From: an uncultured Actinomycetes bacterium
GTDB taxonomy: Bacteria > Actinomycetota > Thermoleophilia > Solirubrobacterales > Solirubrobacteraceae
Assembly (NCBI GenBank): GCA_937888775.1
Contig: CALAQT010000468.1
Coordinates: forward strand, 1 to 44,227
Direction: 5' to 3'
DNA length: 44,227 nucleotides
The notes under the pieces are model-generated. The model had not been told where the DNA came from. It did not search any database and saw nothing but the letters and a program-made list of their open reading frames with translations. The position numbers and the translations under genes were made by a program. Of this stretch, positions 15,801 to 23,343 are shown piece after piece. Within the stretch, counting starts at the first letter, position 1. Every line of letters starts with the position of its first letter.

Positions 15801-16783
15801 CAGCGCAACCTCATGATCGGCAGCGGCACCTCGTCCATGGGGTCTTTCGCGTACCGTCGGACCGCCGTGCCGATCGAGATCAGCTCGACGAGCAGTGCGC
15901 CGGTGGCCACCTCGTGATTGGTGAACTCGACGTCGACCCCGACGGCACCGTCTGCGTCGACAGCTTCCAGCTCGCCTTCGAGCCTGCTGATGCCGAGCAG
16001 GCGGGCCATCTCGATCCCGTCACTGATCTGGTCGATTCGCGCGTTGTTCCAAGAGCGCAGCATCCACTCCGTGGTGCAGCCTGGGTCGATCTCGACGGCG
16101 CCGACGCCGATCACCAGCGACACGGGCACGTAGCCACCGTGGAGCAGCTTGCCGAAGGCGACTCCGTCGAGGTGGGACATGAAGGGCTGGTTGAGGTGAG
16201 GGCCGCCCGTGCGCCGGATCGCGGTGCCGATGGCGGTGAACTCGAGTGCGCTGCCGACGCCCTCGAGGTGGCGCCGGATGAGTCGCACGCCGACGACCCC
16301 GTGCGCGTCGAGATCGCGCGCCTCCTCGATGATCCTGGCCAGCGCGGCGTCGCGGGCGGCAAGCACGCCGTCCTCGAACATGGTGTGCTCCCAGTTGTAG
16401 CCCCAGCGGTGGCCGGCGCCCATCCCCATCCCCATCCCCCACCCATGTGTGCACGGGTAACTCTGCACCTCCCCTGTCCGCGCGTTGCCATACGTAGACC
16501 CATACGCCGTCTGGCCCCCGAGGATGCCACCCCCGAACACGTTGCTGTAGCCCCACTGCGTGGCCATCCGGTACACGGTCGAGCCCATCACCATGCCGAC
16601 CGGCTCGAAGCCGGCGTGGTGGACGGCGGCGAGTTCGGCGACGGAGAGGTCACTGGTCCATGCGGCGCCAGGGCTGCGGAGCTCGTCGATGCGCTCGCGG
16701 GCGGCCAGCGGGAGTTCGCCGCGCTCCAGGGCGGCGATGCTCTCGAGCTGCCGCTGCTCCGCCGCCGCGCGCTCCTCAGCCAT
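15800..16783 (-). CDS. Tandem YbjQ domain protein 2 with Gly/Met insert
   Basis: This is a 327-aa paralogue of its two neighbours, with two YbjQ domains (about 35-190 and 205-320). The first domain is interrupted after VYRMATQWGY by an insert of about 45 residues, rich in Gly, Met, Tyr, Trp and His (GGGILGGQTAYGSTYG, later HGWGMGMGMGAGHRWGYNW). The surrounding domain then resumes with FEDGVLAARDAALARIIEEA. Such inserts can bind metals or form flexible loops; no function is proven. The start MAEERAAAEQRQ is chosen from the overlap with the upstream stop (TGATG). The second repeat is more diverged, with Cys in DPGCTTEW. Confidence 0.85.
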   Translation of the reverse strand: MAEERAAAEQRQLESIAALERGELPLAARERIDELRSPGAAWTSDLSVAELAAVHHAGFEPVGMVMGSTVYRMATQWGYSNVFGGGILGGQTAYGSTYGNARTGEVQSYPCTHGWGMGMGMGAGHRWGYNWEHTMFEDGVLAARDAALARIIEEARDLDAHGVVGVRLIRRHLEGVGSALEFTAIGTAIRRTGGPHLNQPFMSHLDGVAFGKLLHGGYVPVSLVIGVGAVEIDPGCTTEWMLRSWNNARIDQISDGIEMARLLGISRLEGELEAVDADGAVGVDVEFTNHEVATGALLVELISIGTAVRRYAKDPMDEVPLPIMRLR

Positions 16784-17622
16784 CAGCGGTCGAGCGAGAG
16801 AACCATCTTGGGGGTCTCGATCTCGTGGTCGGGAAGCTTGCGGACCGCTGTGCCCATGGCGAAGAACTCGATGGTGTGGCTGCCCCACACGTGCGACTTC
16901 TCCTGGATCTGGACGCCGACGATGCCCTCGGCCTTCAGCTTGAGCGCCTCATCCTGCATGCGCTCCATGGCGAGCTCGCGCGCCTCGTACAGAGCCTGGG
17001 TGAAGTTGCCCATCTCACGGTTCTGGCCGATGTTGCCGATGGCCTGGAACATGCGCTGGTGAGCGACGTGGTACACGCAGGTGCCGAGCACCAGGCCGAG
17101 TGGCGCGTGACCCGACTGCAGCAGCGTCCAGAAGTCCTGGCCGCTGAGGTCGGACGTGAACGGCCGGCCCTCCGGCGTCTTCCAGTTGCCGCCATCCTCT
17201 GCCGAAACAGCCGTGCCAATGGCGAGGAACTCGGCGGTGCCGCGCCCCCACTCGTAGAAGCCGACGTCGAGGCGCACCCCGACCACCCCGTCCGCGCCCA
17301 GCACCGTCGCCTCCTCCTCCATTCGCGCCATGGCCAGCTCGCGCGCGGCGTACATCGCCTGGGTCAGCGACTGCACCTCCTGGCTCGCGCTCCAGGACTT
17401 GGTGGTGAGGCCGATGTGGTAGATGCTGCTCCCGACCACGAGTCCGCGTGGGTGGAAGCCGGCCTCCTTGATGAGCAGGAACTCATTGACCGAGAGGTCT
17501 GACGTGAAGAGGGCATCCTTGCCCTGCAGCTCGCTGAGCCGGCGCAGCGCATCCTTTGGCAGGCCCTCCAGCTCGGTGGAAGCAGGCGGTGGCGGCGGAG
17601 CTGTTGGCGGCTCCTGGGTCAT
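16783..17622 (-). CDS. Tandem YbjQ domain protein 3
   Basis: This is a 279-aa protein. It starts with MTQEPPTAPPPPPAS, a Pro-rich leader of about 20 residues, then carries two YbjQ domains: FTSDLSVNEFLLIKEAGFHPRG to EFLAIGTAV, and FTSDLSGQDFWTLLQSGHAPLG to EFFAMGTAV. It is closer to YbjQ protein 1 than to protein 2, which suggests serial duplication inside the operon. AGAGGGA 8 bases upstream supports the start; a longer frame to 17811 runs into the neighbouring gene and is rejected. The three proteins together provide six YbjQ domains, enough for a hetero-oligomeric ring, though that is speculation. Confidence 0.88.
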   Translation of the reverse strand: MTQEPPTAPPPPPASTELEGLPKDALRRLSELQGKDALFTSDLSVNEFLLIKEAGFHPRGLVVGSSIYHIGLTTKSWSASQEVQSLTQAMYAARELAMARMEEEATVLGADGVVGVRLDVGFYEWGRGTAEFLAIGTAVSAEDGGNWKTPEGRPFTSDLSGQDFWTLLQSGHAPLGLVLGTCVYHVAHQRMFQAIGNIGQNREMGNFTQALYEARELAMERMQDEALKLKAEGIVGVQIQEKSHVWGSHTIEFFAMGTAVRKLPDHEIETPKMVLSLDR

Positions 17623-17659
17623 CGGCAGTCCCTCTGGGAGCGCTGAACGGCGGTTGACG

Positions 17660-18052
17660 TCAGGTGACCAGGGCGCGGAGCGCGGCGCTGGCCTCGGCAC
17701 TGCTCTGTGCCCGAGTCTGGAGCACGCCGAGGAGCGCGCGCAACCACGCCTGGAAGTCGAGTTCCTCGGAGCGCACGGTGATCCCGCGCACAGCGTGCGC
17801 GTGGCGGGCAAGGACAGTGCCGCCGCGGAGCTCGGCCTCCAAGACGTCCTCGCCGGCTCGCACCGTGATCTTCTTGACGGGGTGGTCCTTCTTGAACAGG
17901 CCGCCCTCGCGAGCGAGCGTGACGATGCCCGGCATCGCGTCGTTCAGCCGCGTCGCCAAGACCTGAAAGAAGACCCCGATGTCGCTGGCGTCCAACCGCA
18001 GCGAGGCGGCGAGGGCGTCGAGATCCTGCTCCTGCGGCGGGACGTCGGTCAT
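17660..18052 (-). CDS. Unrecognised small protein, paralogue A
   Basis: This is a 130-aa soluble protein of mixed alpha/beta character: helical start DLDALAASLRLDASDIGVFFQVL, central strands VKKITVRAGEDVLEAELR and TVLARHAHAVRGITV, and a helical end LDFQAWLRALLGVLQTRAQSS. It is clearly homologous to the next gene upstream (18096-18497), sharing the LxAxL pattern, the FxVLxxxL helix, V..I..R/RLTVR strands and the (E)LxxxxWxxAL end. I do not know a named family. GAGG 7 bases upstream supports the start. It is 37 bp from the YbjQ genes, in the same operon. Confidence 0.75.
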   Translation of the reverse strand: MTDVPPQEQDLDALAASLRLDASDIGVFFQVLATRLNDAMPGIVTLAREGGLFKKDHPVKKITVRAGEDVLEAELRGGTVLARHAHAVRGITVRSEELDFQAWLRALLGVLQTRAQSSAEASAALRALVT

Positions 18053-18095
18053 GGCCAGCCTCAGTATAGGGAGGTGCCGACGGCCCTCCCCCGCC

Positions 18096-18497
18096 TCAGG
18101 TGGTCAGCGAACGCAGGGCGGCCGTCGCCGCGGCGCTCGCCTGGGCGTCCTGTGCGACAGCGGCGATCAGCGCGCCGATCCACTCCTCGACGCTGAGCTC
18201 CTTCGAGTAGGGCATGCCGCCTCCGCCGCCATGGACCGCGTGCACCTGGCGACACACGAGACGGCCCTCCCCCACCTCAGCCTCGAACGTGTCGTTCCCG
18301 AGCCGAACGGTGAGTCGGCGTGCCAGTCGTTTGGCCTTAAAGATGCTGTGCTCACGCTCGACGATGGTGCATTCCGGAAGCGCCGTCTCCAGCGTCGTGC
18401 AGAGCACACCGAAGAACACCGTCGAATCCCGGGCATCCGATTGCAGGGATGCCGACAGCGCGCTGAGGTCCGCGTCAGGCAGAGGAACGTCGCCCAC
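18096..18497 (-). CDS. Unrecognised small protein, paralogue B
   Basis: This is a 133-aa paralogue of the gene at 17660-18052: DLSALSASLQSDARDSTVFFGVL, ARRLTVRLGNDTFEAEV, RLVCRQVHAVHG, then SVEEWIGALIAAVAQDAQAS. It differs by a short GGGGG loop in the middle and one extra Cys. The GTG at 18497 (VGDVPLPDAD) is chosen by alignment with paralogue A; a longer frame overlaps the upstream gene fully and is not credible. It overlaps the end of the basic-tail gene by 23 bp, so coupling is likely. The function is unknown; the two paralogues could act as a heterodimer. Confidence 0.7.
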   Translation of the reverse strand: MGDVPLPDADLSALSASLQSDARDSTVFFGVLCTTLETALPECTIVEREHSIFKAKRLARRLTVRLGNDTFEAEVGEGRLVCRQVHAVHGGGGGMPYSKELSVEEWIGALIAAVAQDAQASAAATAALRSLTT

Positions 18498-18780
18498 TGG
18501 TGCGCTGAGGCGAGGGAGCAGGTGAGCGCGAGGTTTGCGTGCGCGCGGACGGGGCCGACGCCTTCTTCTGCGGCCGCACCGAGGCTCTCTTGGCCGGGGC
18601 GGACTTCGTGGCCGATCGACGTCGGGTTCGAGCACCGCCGTCTCTCGTCGCCGCTGGACGGTCCTGGGGTTCCAGCGCGGCAGCGACGGACTCGAGCACG
18701 CGCCCCACGCTGGCCGCGGCCGAGGTCAGGTTGCCGGCCGCCTGTCGCAGCGCCGCTGACAGCCCCTCGAGTTCGTTCAT
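18475..18780 (-). CDS. Small protein with basic Lys/Arg/Ala tail
   Basis: This is a 101-aa protein, first of the YbjQ operon. Residues 1-40 form an Ala-rich amphipathic helix (MNELEGLSAALRQAAGNLTS, then AASVGRVLESVAAAL). Residues 45-101 are low-complexity and strongly basic (TRRRSATKSAPAKRASVRPQ, SRSPAPSPQRTSGRRSSA), resembling histone-H1-like or phasin-type tails that bind nucleic acid or acidic surfaces. It could tether operon products to DNA or membrane; there is no direct evidence. GGGGGG lies directly before the ATG. Confidence 0.6.
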   Translation of the reverse strand: MNELEGLSAALRQAAGNLTSAAASVGRVLESVAAALEPQDRPAATRDGGARTRRRSATKSAPAKRASVRPQKKASAPSARTQTSRSPAPSPQRTSGRRSSA

Positions 18781-19022
18781 CCCCCCACGGTACCAGCAGG
18801 CGACGAGTAACGCACCTCCATCGACTGCCCGTCCCAACCTGGCCGTGGCGACGACCGATCGGCGCCCGCTGAGGCCTCCGAGTGCGTCGGAGGAAGGCCG
18901 GGTACGAGCCGCCTTTCGACACTCGCGAAAATCGGATCGGGACGGTGCGTTACGAAACCGACAATGGTCGCGAGCACGTCGAGCCACGAGGAACCGCCCG
19001 AGAACGTGCCATCACATGCGGA

Positions 19023-19133
19023 GAACCCGCAGACCGACTGAACCCCGCAGTCGTCGAGGCGATGAAGGAGGTGGACATTGACATCTTGAGGGAGTTCCCC
19101 AAACCGCTCACCGACGACGCAGTTCGAGACGCC
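19023..19133 (+). pseudogene. Arsenate reductase (ArsC, LMW-PTP type) fragment
   Basis: Within a longer open frame the residues EPADRLNPAVVEAMKEVDID and then REFPKPLTDDAVRDA match the middle of thioredoxin-coupled ArsC proteins of the low-molecular-weight phosphatase family, which typically read EPADxxNPxVVEAMxExGID and EFPKPLTDE. The catalytic Cys loop and the C-terminal half are missing, and the frame passes straight into a transposase. It is a relic of an arsenic-resistance gene disrupted by IS5. Confidence 0.6.
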
Positions 19134-19520
19134 GCGGAGCGGACTGCGGCGGTGACGATGCTCACGAGGCGGCGCCAAGAGCGCGGCGAGGGAAGCAGAT
19201 GGACGCTCGGCGCCGACAAGGGATATGACACTGCCGACTTCGTTGACGGTGTGCGCGCCCTGGGGGTGACGCCGCATGTGGCGCAGAACACCGCGAACCG
19301 GCGCAGCGCCATTGACGGACGCACCGCCAGTCACCACGGCTACGCAGTGAGCCAGCGCAAACGGAAGCGCGTTGAAGAGATCTTCGGATGGATGAAAACG
19401 GTGGGCGGCGGCCGCAAGCTGCGCTACATCGGGAGGCAGCGCAACGGGATGTGGCTGACGTTCACCGCAGCAGCGTTCAACCTGGTTCGAATGGCCAACA
19501 TCGAGGCGGGACGGAGCTGA
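19134..19520 (+). mobile_element. IS5-family transposase, C-terminal remnant
   Basis: The frame continues AAERTAAVTMLTRRR, TLGADKGYDTADFVDGVRAL, VTPHVAQNTANRRSAIDGR, then RKRVEEIFGWMKTVGG and FTAAAFNLVRMANI. This is the C-terminal half of an IS5-family DDE transposase, including the DKxYD acidic residue and the E of the RKRVEExFGWxK motif. The N-terminal half is absent. The upstream sequence belongs to arsC, so the ORF is a chimera created by deletion or insertion. No terminal inverted repeats were found by eye. Confidence 0.75.
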
Positions 19521-19546
19521 TCCGGGTCACAGGGCGGGGGACGCGG

Positions 19547-19627
19547 CCCCCCCGCCGTACACTCGGGTGGCTAACGCCAGCCGAGGCCTTCAGCCAGCTT
19601 CTCGAGAGCCCTGTTGCACCGACCGGT
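19547..19627 (+). mobile_element. IS30-family transposase, C-terminal remnant
   Basis: PPRRTLGWLTPAEAFSQLL followed by ESPVAPTG matches the end of IS30-family transposases, whose C-terminus reads NxRPRKTLGWxTPAE. It sits 27 bp after the IS5 remnant and in another frame, so it is a separate element end. About 27 residues survive out of some 380. Confidence 0.6.
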
Positions 19628-19837
19628 TGCAACCAACCCCTGCTCGGGGGAGCCGGCAACACCCTCGGCCTCGGCAAGTGCTGGACGGGGACCCCTCCGG
19701 ACCGTCGCTTCGCGTGGCTCAGCTGAGCTGGGCCGCCTCGAGCCCGTAGAGCGGCCCCTAAACCTGCCGGTGACAAAGGACCCTGGCGTGTGCGTCACGG
19801 TACCGCCACGCTCAGTCTCGAATACGGAGAACCCATC

Positions 19838-20062
19838 ATGAAGGCACTCGTCCATCACGAACCCGGGCAGAAGGCTTGGGAGGATGTCCCGAAGCTGGAG
19901 ATCTCCGCGGACACGGACGCACTAGTCCGGGTCGACGCAACCGCGCAGTCTGCAGCGATCGCCGCGATAGACGGTAACCTCCAACTGATCGCCTGCGTCG
20001 GCTCAGGAAAGGACTGGGACGTGCTGGCCGGGCACCCTGTGGGACCTGCCCACCAAACGTGA
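19838..20062 (+). pseudogene. Alcohol dehydrogenase N-terminal fragment
   Basis: The first 35 residues (MKALVHHEPGQKAWEDVPKL, then ADTDALVRVDAT) match the N-terminus of zinc-dependent alcohol dehydrogenases, which continue with the CGTDLH zinc site. Here the sequence departs into unrelated residues and stops at 74 aa, so the zinc site and everything after it is lost. A deletion has joined it to foreign sequence. No enzymatic activity is expected. Confidence 0.6.
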
Positions 20063-20133
20063 CCGCTTCCGCCACCAGATCAGCGCTGACTGACCCGCGC
20101 TGACCCGAACCCCACCACATGAGGAGACACCAC

Positions 20134-21036
20134 ATGAGCGCCAAGATCTGGTTCATTACCGGCACATCCCGCGGCTTCGGCCGGGAGTGGGCACTGGCCG
20201 CCCTGGAGCGCGGTGACTCCGTGGTCGCCACCGCCCGCAACGCCAGCAGCCTGGACGCCCTCGTCGCTGCGCACGGCGACGCGGTGCTCCCGATCTCCCT
20301 CGACGTCACCGATCGTGAGGCGGTCTTCGCAGCCGTCGCCCGGGCGCACGAGCACTTCGGCCGGCTGGACGTCGTGGTGAACAACGCCGGCTACGGCCAG
20401 TTCGGCATGGTCGAGGAGCTCAGCGAGGCGGAGTCCCGCGAGCAGATCGAGACCAACCTGTTCGGGGCGCTGTGGGTCACCCAGGCGGCGCTGCCATTCC
20501 TGCGCGCCCAGGGCAGCGGTCATTTCCTGCAGGTCTCCTCCATCGGCGGGGTCTCCGCGTTCCCCACCGTCGGCATCTACCACGCGTCGAAGTGGGCTCT
20601 GGAAGGTCTGAGCCAGTCGCTCGCGCAGGAGGTTGCGGGCTTCGGCATCAAGGTCACCCTCATCGAGCCCGGTGGTTACTCAACCGACTGGGGCGGTAGC
20701 TCGGCCAAGCACGCCACGCCGCTGGCCGCCTACGACGAGGTCCGTGAGCAGGCCGCCAACCGGCCCAGCCGGCGCGGCACCCCCGGTGACCCGGTTGCGA
20801 CCAGGAACGCCGTGCTCACCTTGGTGGACTCTGACAACCCGCCGCTGCGGGTCTTCTTCGGTGAGGCGCCGCTGGCCATCGCCACCGCCGACTACGAGTC
20901 CCGGCTCGCGACCTGGAACGAGTGGCAGCCGCTGTCCGTCGCTGCGCAGGGCGGCCAGGGCTTAAGTCACCTTCAAGCGACAGCTGTTGTTATGGGCAAG
21001 GTAGGACGACCCACCGCCACCCTCGGCGGCCGCTGA
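20134..21036 (+). CDS. Short-chain dehydrogenase/reductase
   Basis: This is a 300-aa classical SDR oxidoreductase. The NAD(P)-binding TGTSRGFG motif is at 10-17, NNAG at 83-86, catalytic Ser at about 136, and YxxxK with Tyr149 and Lys153 (IYHASKWALEG). RGTPGDPVATRNAVL and LRVFFGEAPL fit the C-terminal substrate region of the group. The start at 20134 follows AGGAG by 8 bases; the upstream in-frame ATG contains that ribosome site and is rejected. The last 27 residues (after LSVAAQG) are not typical and may come from a fusion with adjacent debris. It is the only intact gene in a run of fragments. Confidence 0.88.
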   Translation: MSAKIWFITGTSRGFGREWALAALERGDSVVATARNASSLDALVAAHGDAVLPISLDVTDREAVFAAVARAHEHFGRLDVVVNNAGYGQFGMVEELSEAESREQIETNLFGALWVTQAALPFLRAQGSGHFLQVSSIGGVSAFPTVGIYHASKWALEGLSQSLAQEVAGFGIKVTLIEPGGYSTDWGGSSAKHATPLAAYDEVREQAANRPSRRGTPGDPVATRNAVLTLVDSDNPPLRVFFGEAPLAIATADYESRLATWNEWQPLSVAAQGGQGLSHLQATAVVMGKVGRPTATLGGR

Positions 21037-21039
21037 GGC

Positions 21040-21471
21040 TCATTCATCGGCAACGGTGTCTGCCAGGCTTTCGGCGAGGCGGCGCATGAAGGAGCGAATC
21101 GTCGCCTCGGCCACCCGATGCAGGAGTAAGCGGTCAAGCCGCTGACCGACCGCTCCCAGGGGAGGGTCGTAACTGCCGCGCAGGCTCAAGTGGGTGATCT
21201 GCGGACTCAGGGCAGCGACCTCGAGGTCAGCATTCAAGACGGGAAAGATGCCCTGCGAGCCCGTGGCCCGCCACGTGAGCGGCACCACCGTGGCCTCCCC
21301 ACGCGCAATGGGCTGATCGGCGTGGAGCGTGACGGTCTTGCTCAGCATCGGCAGTGATGCGATCGGGCCAACTCGGAGGCGAAGCGACTCGCCTTCGCGG
21401 GCGGCGCCTGCCGCGAGTCCAGAGAGCCACTCCCCGCGGTCGGCGCTGATCTGGACGGCTGCCCGAAAGGC
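21040..21471 (-). pseudogene. SRPBCC-like protein, 5'-truncated
   Basis: The minus-strand frame reads VQISADRGEWLSGLAAGAA, RLRVGPIASLPMLSKTVTLH, VPLTWRATG...FPVLNADLEV, SLRGSYDPPLGAVGQRLDRL. It resembles a small SRPBCC/polyketide-cyclase-like fold protein of actinobacteria (about 150 aa). There is no start codon before the sequence joins the LuxR fragment at its stop, so the 5' end is lost. An internal ATG at 21348 could give a 102-aa product, but that would lack the first strands. Confidence 0.5.
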
Positions 21472-21600
21472 TCAGGGCGATCCGGCCCTCACCAGGCCGC
21501 TCTCATACGCCAGCACCACCAGCTGAGCCCGGTCGCGCGCGCCCAGTTTCGACATCGTGCGGCTCACGTGCGTCTTCGCGGTCAACGGGATGAGGAACAT
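21472..21600 (-). pseudogene. LuxR-type response regulator, C-terminal fragment
   Basis: MFLIPLTAKTHVSRTMSKLG then ARDRAQLVVLAYESGLVRAG is the last part of a NarL/LuxR helix-turn-helix, which usually reads VKTHVSRILxKLxxRDRxQAVVxAYExGLVxPG. Only the recognition helix and tail remain. The upstream side joins an epimerase fragment and the downstream side an SRPBCC fragment. Confidence 0.7.
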
Positions 21601-21710
21601 GGAGGACCGGCTCGACGCTCTCGCGCCCGAACATGGTGACCCGCATCGAGCAGGGCCCGGATCAGGTTGCCACCGAGATGCCCGCAGGCGCCCGTGACGG
21701 CCGCGATCAT
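21582..21710 (-). pseudogene. NAD-dependent epimerase N-terminal fragment
   Basis: MIAAVTGACGHLGGNLIRAL then LDAGHHVRARER is the N-terminal Rossmann strand and glycine motif (TGACGHLGGNLI) of NAD-dependent epimerase/dehydratase or NmrA-like proteins. After about 33 residues it runs into the LuxR fragment in a different frame and stops. Confidence 0.65.
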
Positions 21711-21792
21711 GTCGTACCTACAGTGCAGTCATCGCTGAACGACGTGGTACAGCCGCGTCGGTCAGCAGCCAGCCTGACCCTGCACCGATCCC

Positions 21793-22089
21793 TCAGATGA
21801 GGCGCTCGACGGCGCTCACCTTCCGGTCCAGCTCACCGGTGTCCGCCCCGATGCGGTCGTCGATCTTGATGACCGTGTCGGTCCGCCGGACGCCGGGAGC
21901 GGTGGCAAGGACCTCGTGGCAACGCGCGAGCAGCGCGAACACTTCGTCGCGCGGCCCCTCGACCTCGGTCCCCATGGCACCGAGGCGGAACGCAAAGCCG
22001 CTGTCCCGGATGACCCGCAGCGCTGCGGCCACATGCTTGGAATACGAGCCGGAACCATCATCCGGAGCGATGCTGAACCAGGCAATCAT
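21793..22089 (-). CDS. Thiamine-binding (MTH1187/YkoF-like) protein
   Basis: This is a 98-aa ferredoxin-like-fold protein of the DUF77/thiamine-binding family. It opens MIAWFSIAPDDGSGSYSKHV and continues VIRDSGFAFRLGAMGTEVEG, then EVFALLARCHEVL, matching the family's pattern of a first strand, a Gly/Ser loop, and the TxxEG segment. Members are small cytoplasmic tetramers; some bind thiamine. AGGAG upstream supports the ATG. It lies 57 bp downstream of the GT4 gene on the same strand and may be the tail of that operon. Confidence 0.85.
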   Translation of the reverse strand: MIAWFSIAPDDGSGSYSKHVAAALRVIRDSGFAFRLGAMGTEVEGPRDEVFALLARCHEVLATAPGVRRTDTVIKIDDRIGADTGELDRKVSAVERLI

Positions 22090-22146
22090 GCTGCTATCTC
22101 CTGTTGTTGATGGGCGTCACGTGTAGGTCGACACCTTCCGTATTGA

Positions 22147-23343
22147 TCACACCTGACCGGCGACCGGATGCTCACCGGCTGGACAGCCATACAAAGCTGG
22201 CAGACAGGCGGCGACGAGGCCGCGCCGCTCCCGCAGACGGGCTTCTTCGTAGACCTCGAGGATCTCCTCGGTAACACGCTGCCAGTCGTAGCGCTGGGCA
22301 GCCGCAACGCCTGCCGCGCGCATCCGACGCCGGCGGGCGGGGTCGTCCAGCAGGGCAGCCAGTGCCCGCGACCAGGCCGCCGCATCGCCAGGGGGCAACA
22401 GCAGGCCCTCACGCCCATTGCCGATGATCTCGGAGAAGCCGGCAATCGCGGAGGCGACCACGGGAACGCCACTGGCCATCGCCTCGAGCAGCACGATGCC
22501 GAAGCTCTCCTGGCCGGTCGCTGGGGCGCAGAAGATGTCGGCACCTGTGTAATAGCCTGGCAGCATCGCGGCGTCGACGAATCCCCGGAAATCAACGTCC
22601 GGGATGTGGCGTCGAGCAACGTGACGCCGGCAAGCGGCACCCTTCGGGCCGTCGCCGACGAGCACCAAACGCACATCGCTGCGCACCGTTCGCAGCATCT
22701 CGTACGCGGCGAGCAACGTCTCCAATCCCTTGCGCTTGTCCAACCTGCCCACGAAGAGCAGCGTGAACATACCGCTACGGCGCAGACCCTGATGCGGCGG
22801 CCGGCTCGGGGCGAAGCGTGTCGTGTCTACCCCGTTGGGAATGACGTGATAGTCGCCAGGAAAGTAGCGGCGGACATGGTCGCGCGCCGGCACGCTCACC
22901 GCGGTGCACGAGTGCAGCCGTCGGAAGTAGCGGGACAAGAAGCGTCTTCCGTACTGATAGCCGAGGCTTCGGCCGGCGTAGGCGTGAAAGGTGCCGACGT
23001 TGGCCCCGTGGTGGCGGCGGAGCACAGTGAGGGGCACTGTCGGCAGCAGCGGCTCATGATAGTGAATGACGTCGAAGCACGCGGTGTCGAGGAGCTCGTC
23101 GACGCGACGTCCGAGCAACACGGACAGTCCGATGTGCGCCAGTGAACCGTTGCCGGGCACCGGAACGCTGCGCCCCATACGGACATATCCTGGCGTGGCA
23201 ACGCCCGATGTTGCGACGTTGCTGGGGGCGAGCACGGTGACTTCGTGGCCGCGATCCCGCAGAACTGCAGAGAGACCGCGCACGTGCTCCCCAACGCCTC
23301 CTGGATAGAAGTAGTCGTACGGCGAGACGATGGCGATCCTCAT
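22147..23343 (-). CDS. GT4-family glycosyltransferase, PimA-like
   Basis: This is a 398-aa GT-B glycosyltransferase. The acceptor domain starts MRIAIVSPYDYFYPGGVGEH, a near signature of PimA-type mannosyltransferases that act on phosphatidylinositol or related lipids. The donor domain contains VGRLDKRKGLETLL, LVLVGDGP, and the EX7E motif in ESFGIVLLEAMASGVPVV (about residues 290-307). The last 50 residues are a divergent tail. Its ATG overlaps the degV stop (ATGA), so the two are co-translated. Lipid glycosylation is the likely role, though the acceptor is uncertain. Confidence 0.92.
   Translation of the reverse strand: MRIAIVSPYDYFYPGGVGEHVRGLSAVLRDRGHEVTVLAPSNVATSGVATPGYVRMGRSVPVPGNGSLAHIGLSVLLGRRVDELLDTACFDVIHYHEPLLPTVPLTVLRRHHGANVGTFHAYAGRSLGYQYGRRFLSRYFRRLHSCTAVSVPARDHVRRYFPGDYHVIPNGVDTTRFAPSRPPHQGLRRSGMFTLLFVGRLDKRKGLETLLAAYEMLRTVRSDVRLVLVGDGPKGAACRRHVARRHIPDVDFRGFVDAAMLPGYYTGADIFCAPATGQESFGIVLLEAMASGVPVVASAIAGFSEIIGNGREGLLLPPGDAAAWSRALAALLDDPARRRRMRAAGVAAAQRYDWQRVTEEILEVYEEARLRERRGLVAACLPALYGCPAGEHPVAGQV

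Noticed and set aside
19547..19760. A tRNA or structured RNA in the debris after the IS5 remnant
   Set aside because: No cloverleaf or anticodon stem could be drawn; the segment reads instead as an IS30 transposase end followed by unassignable sequence.
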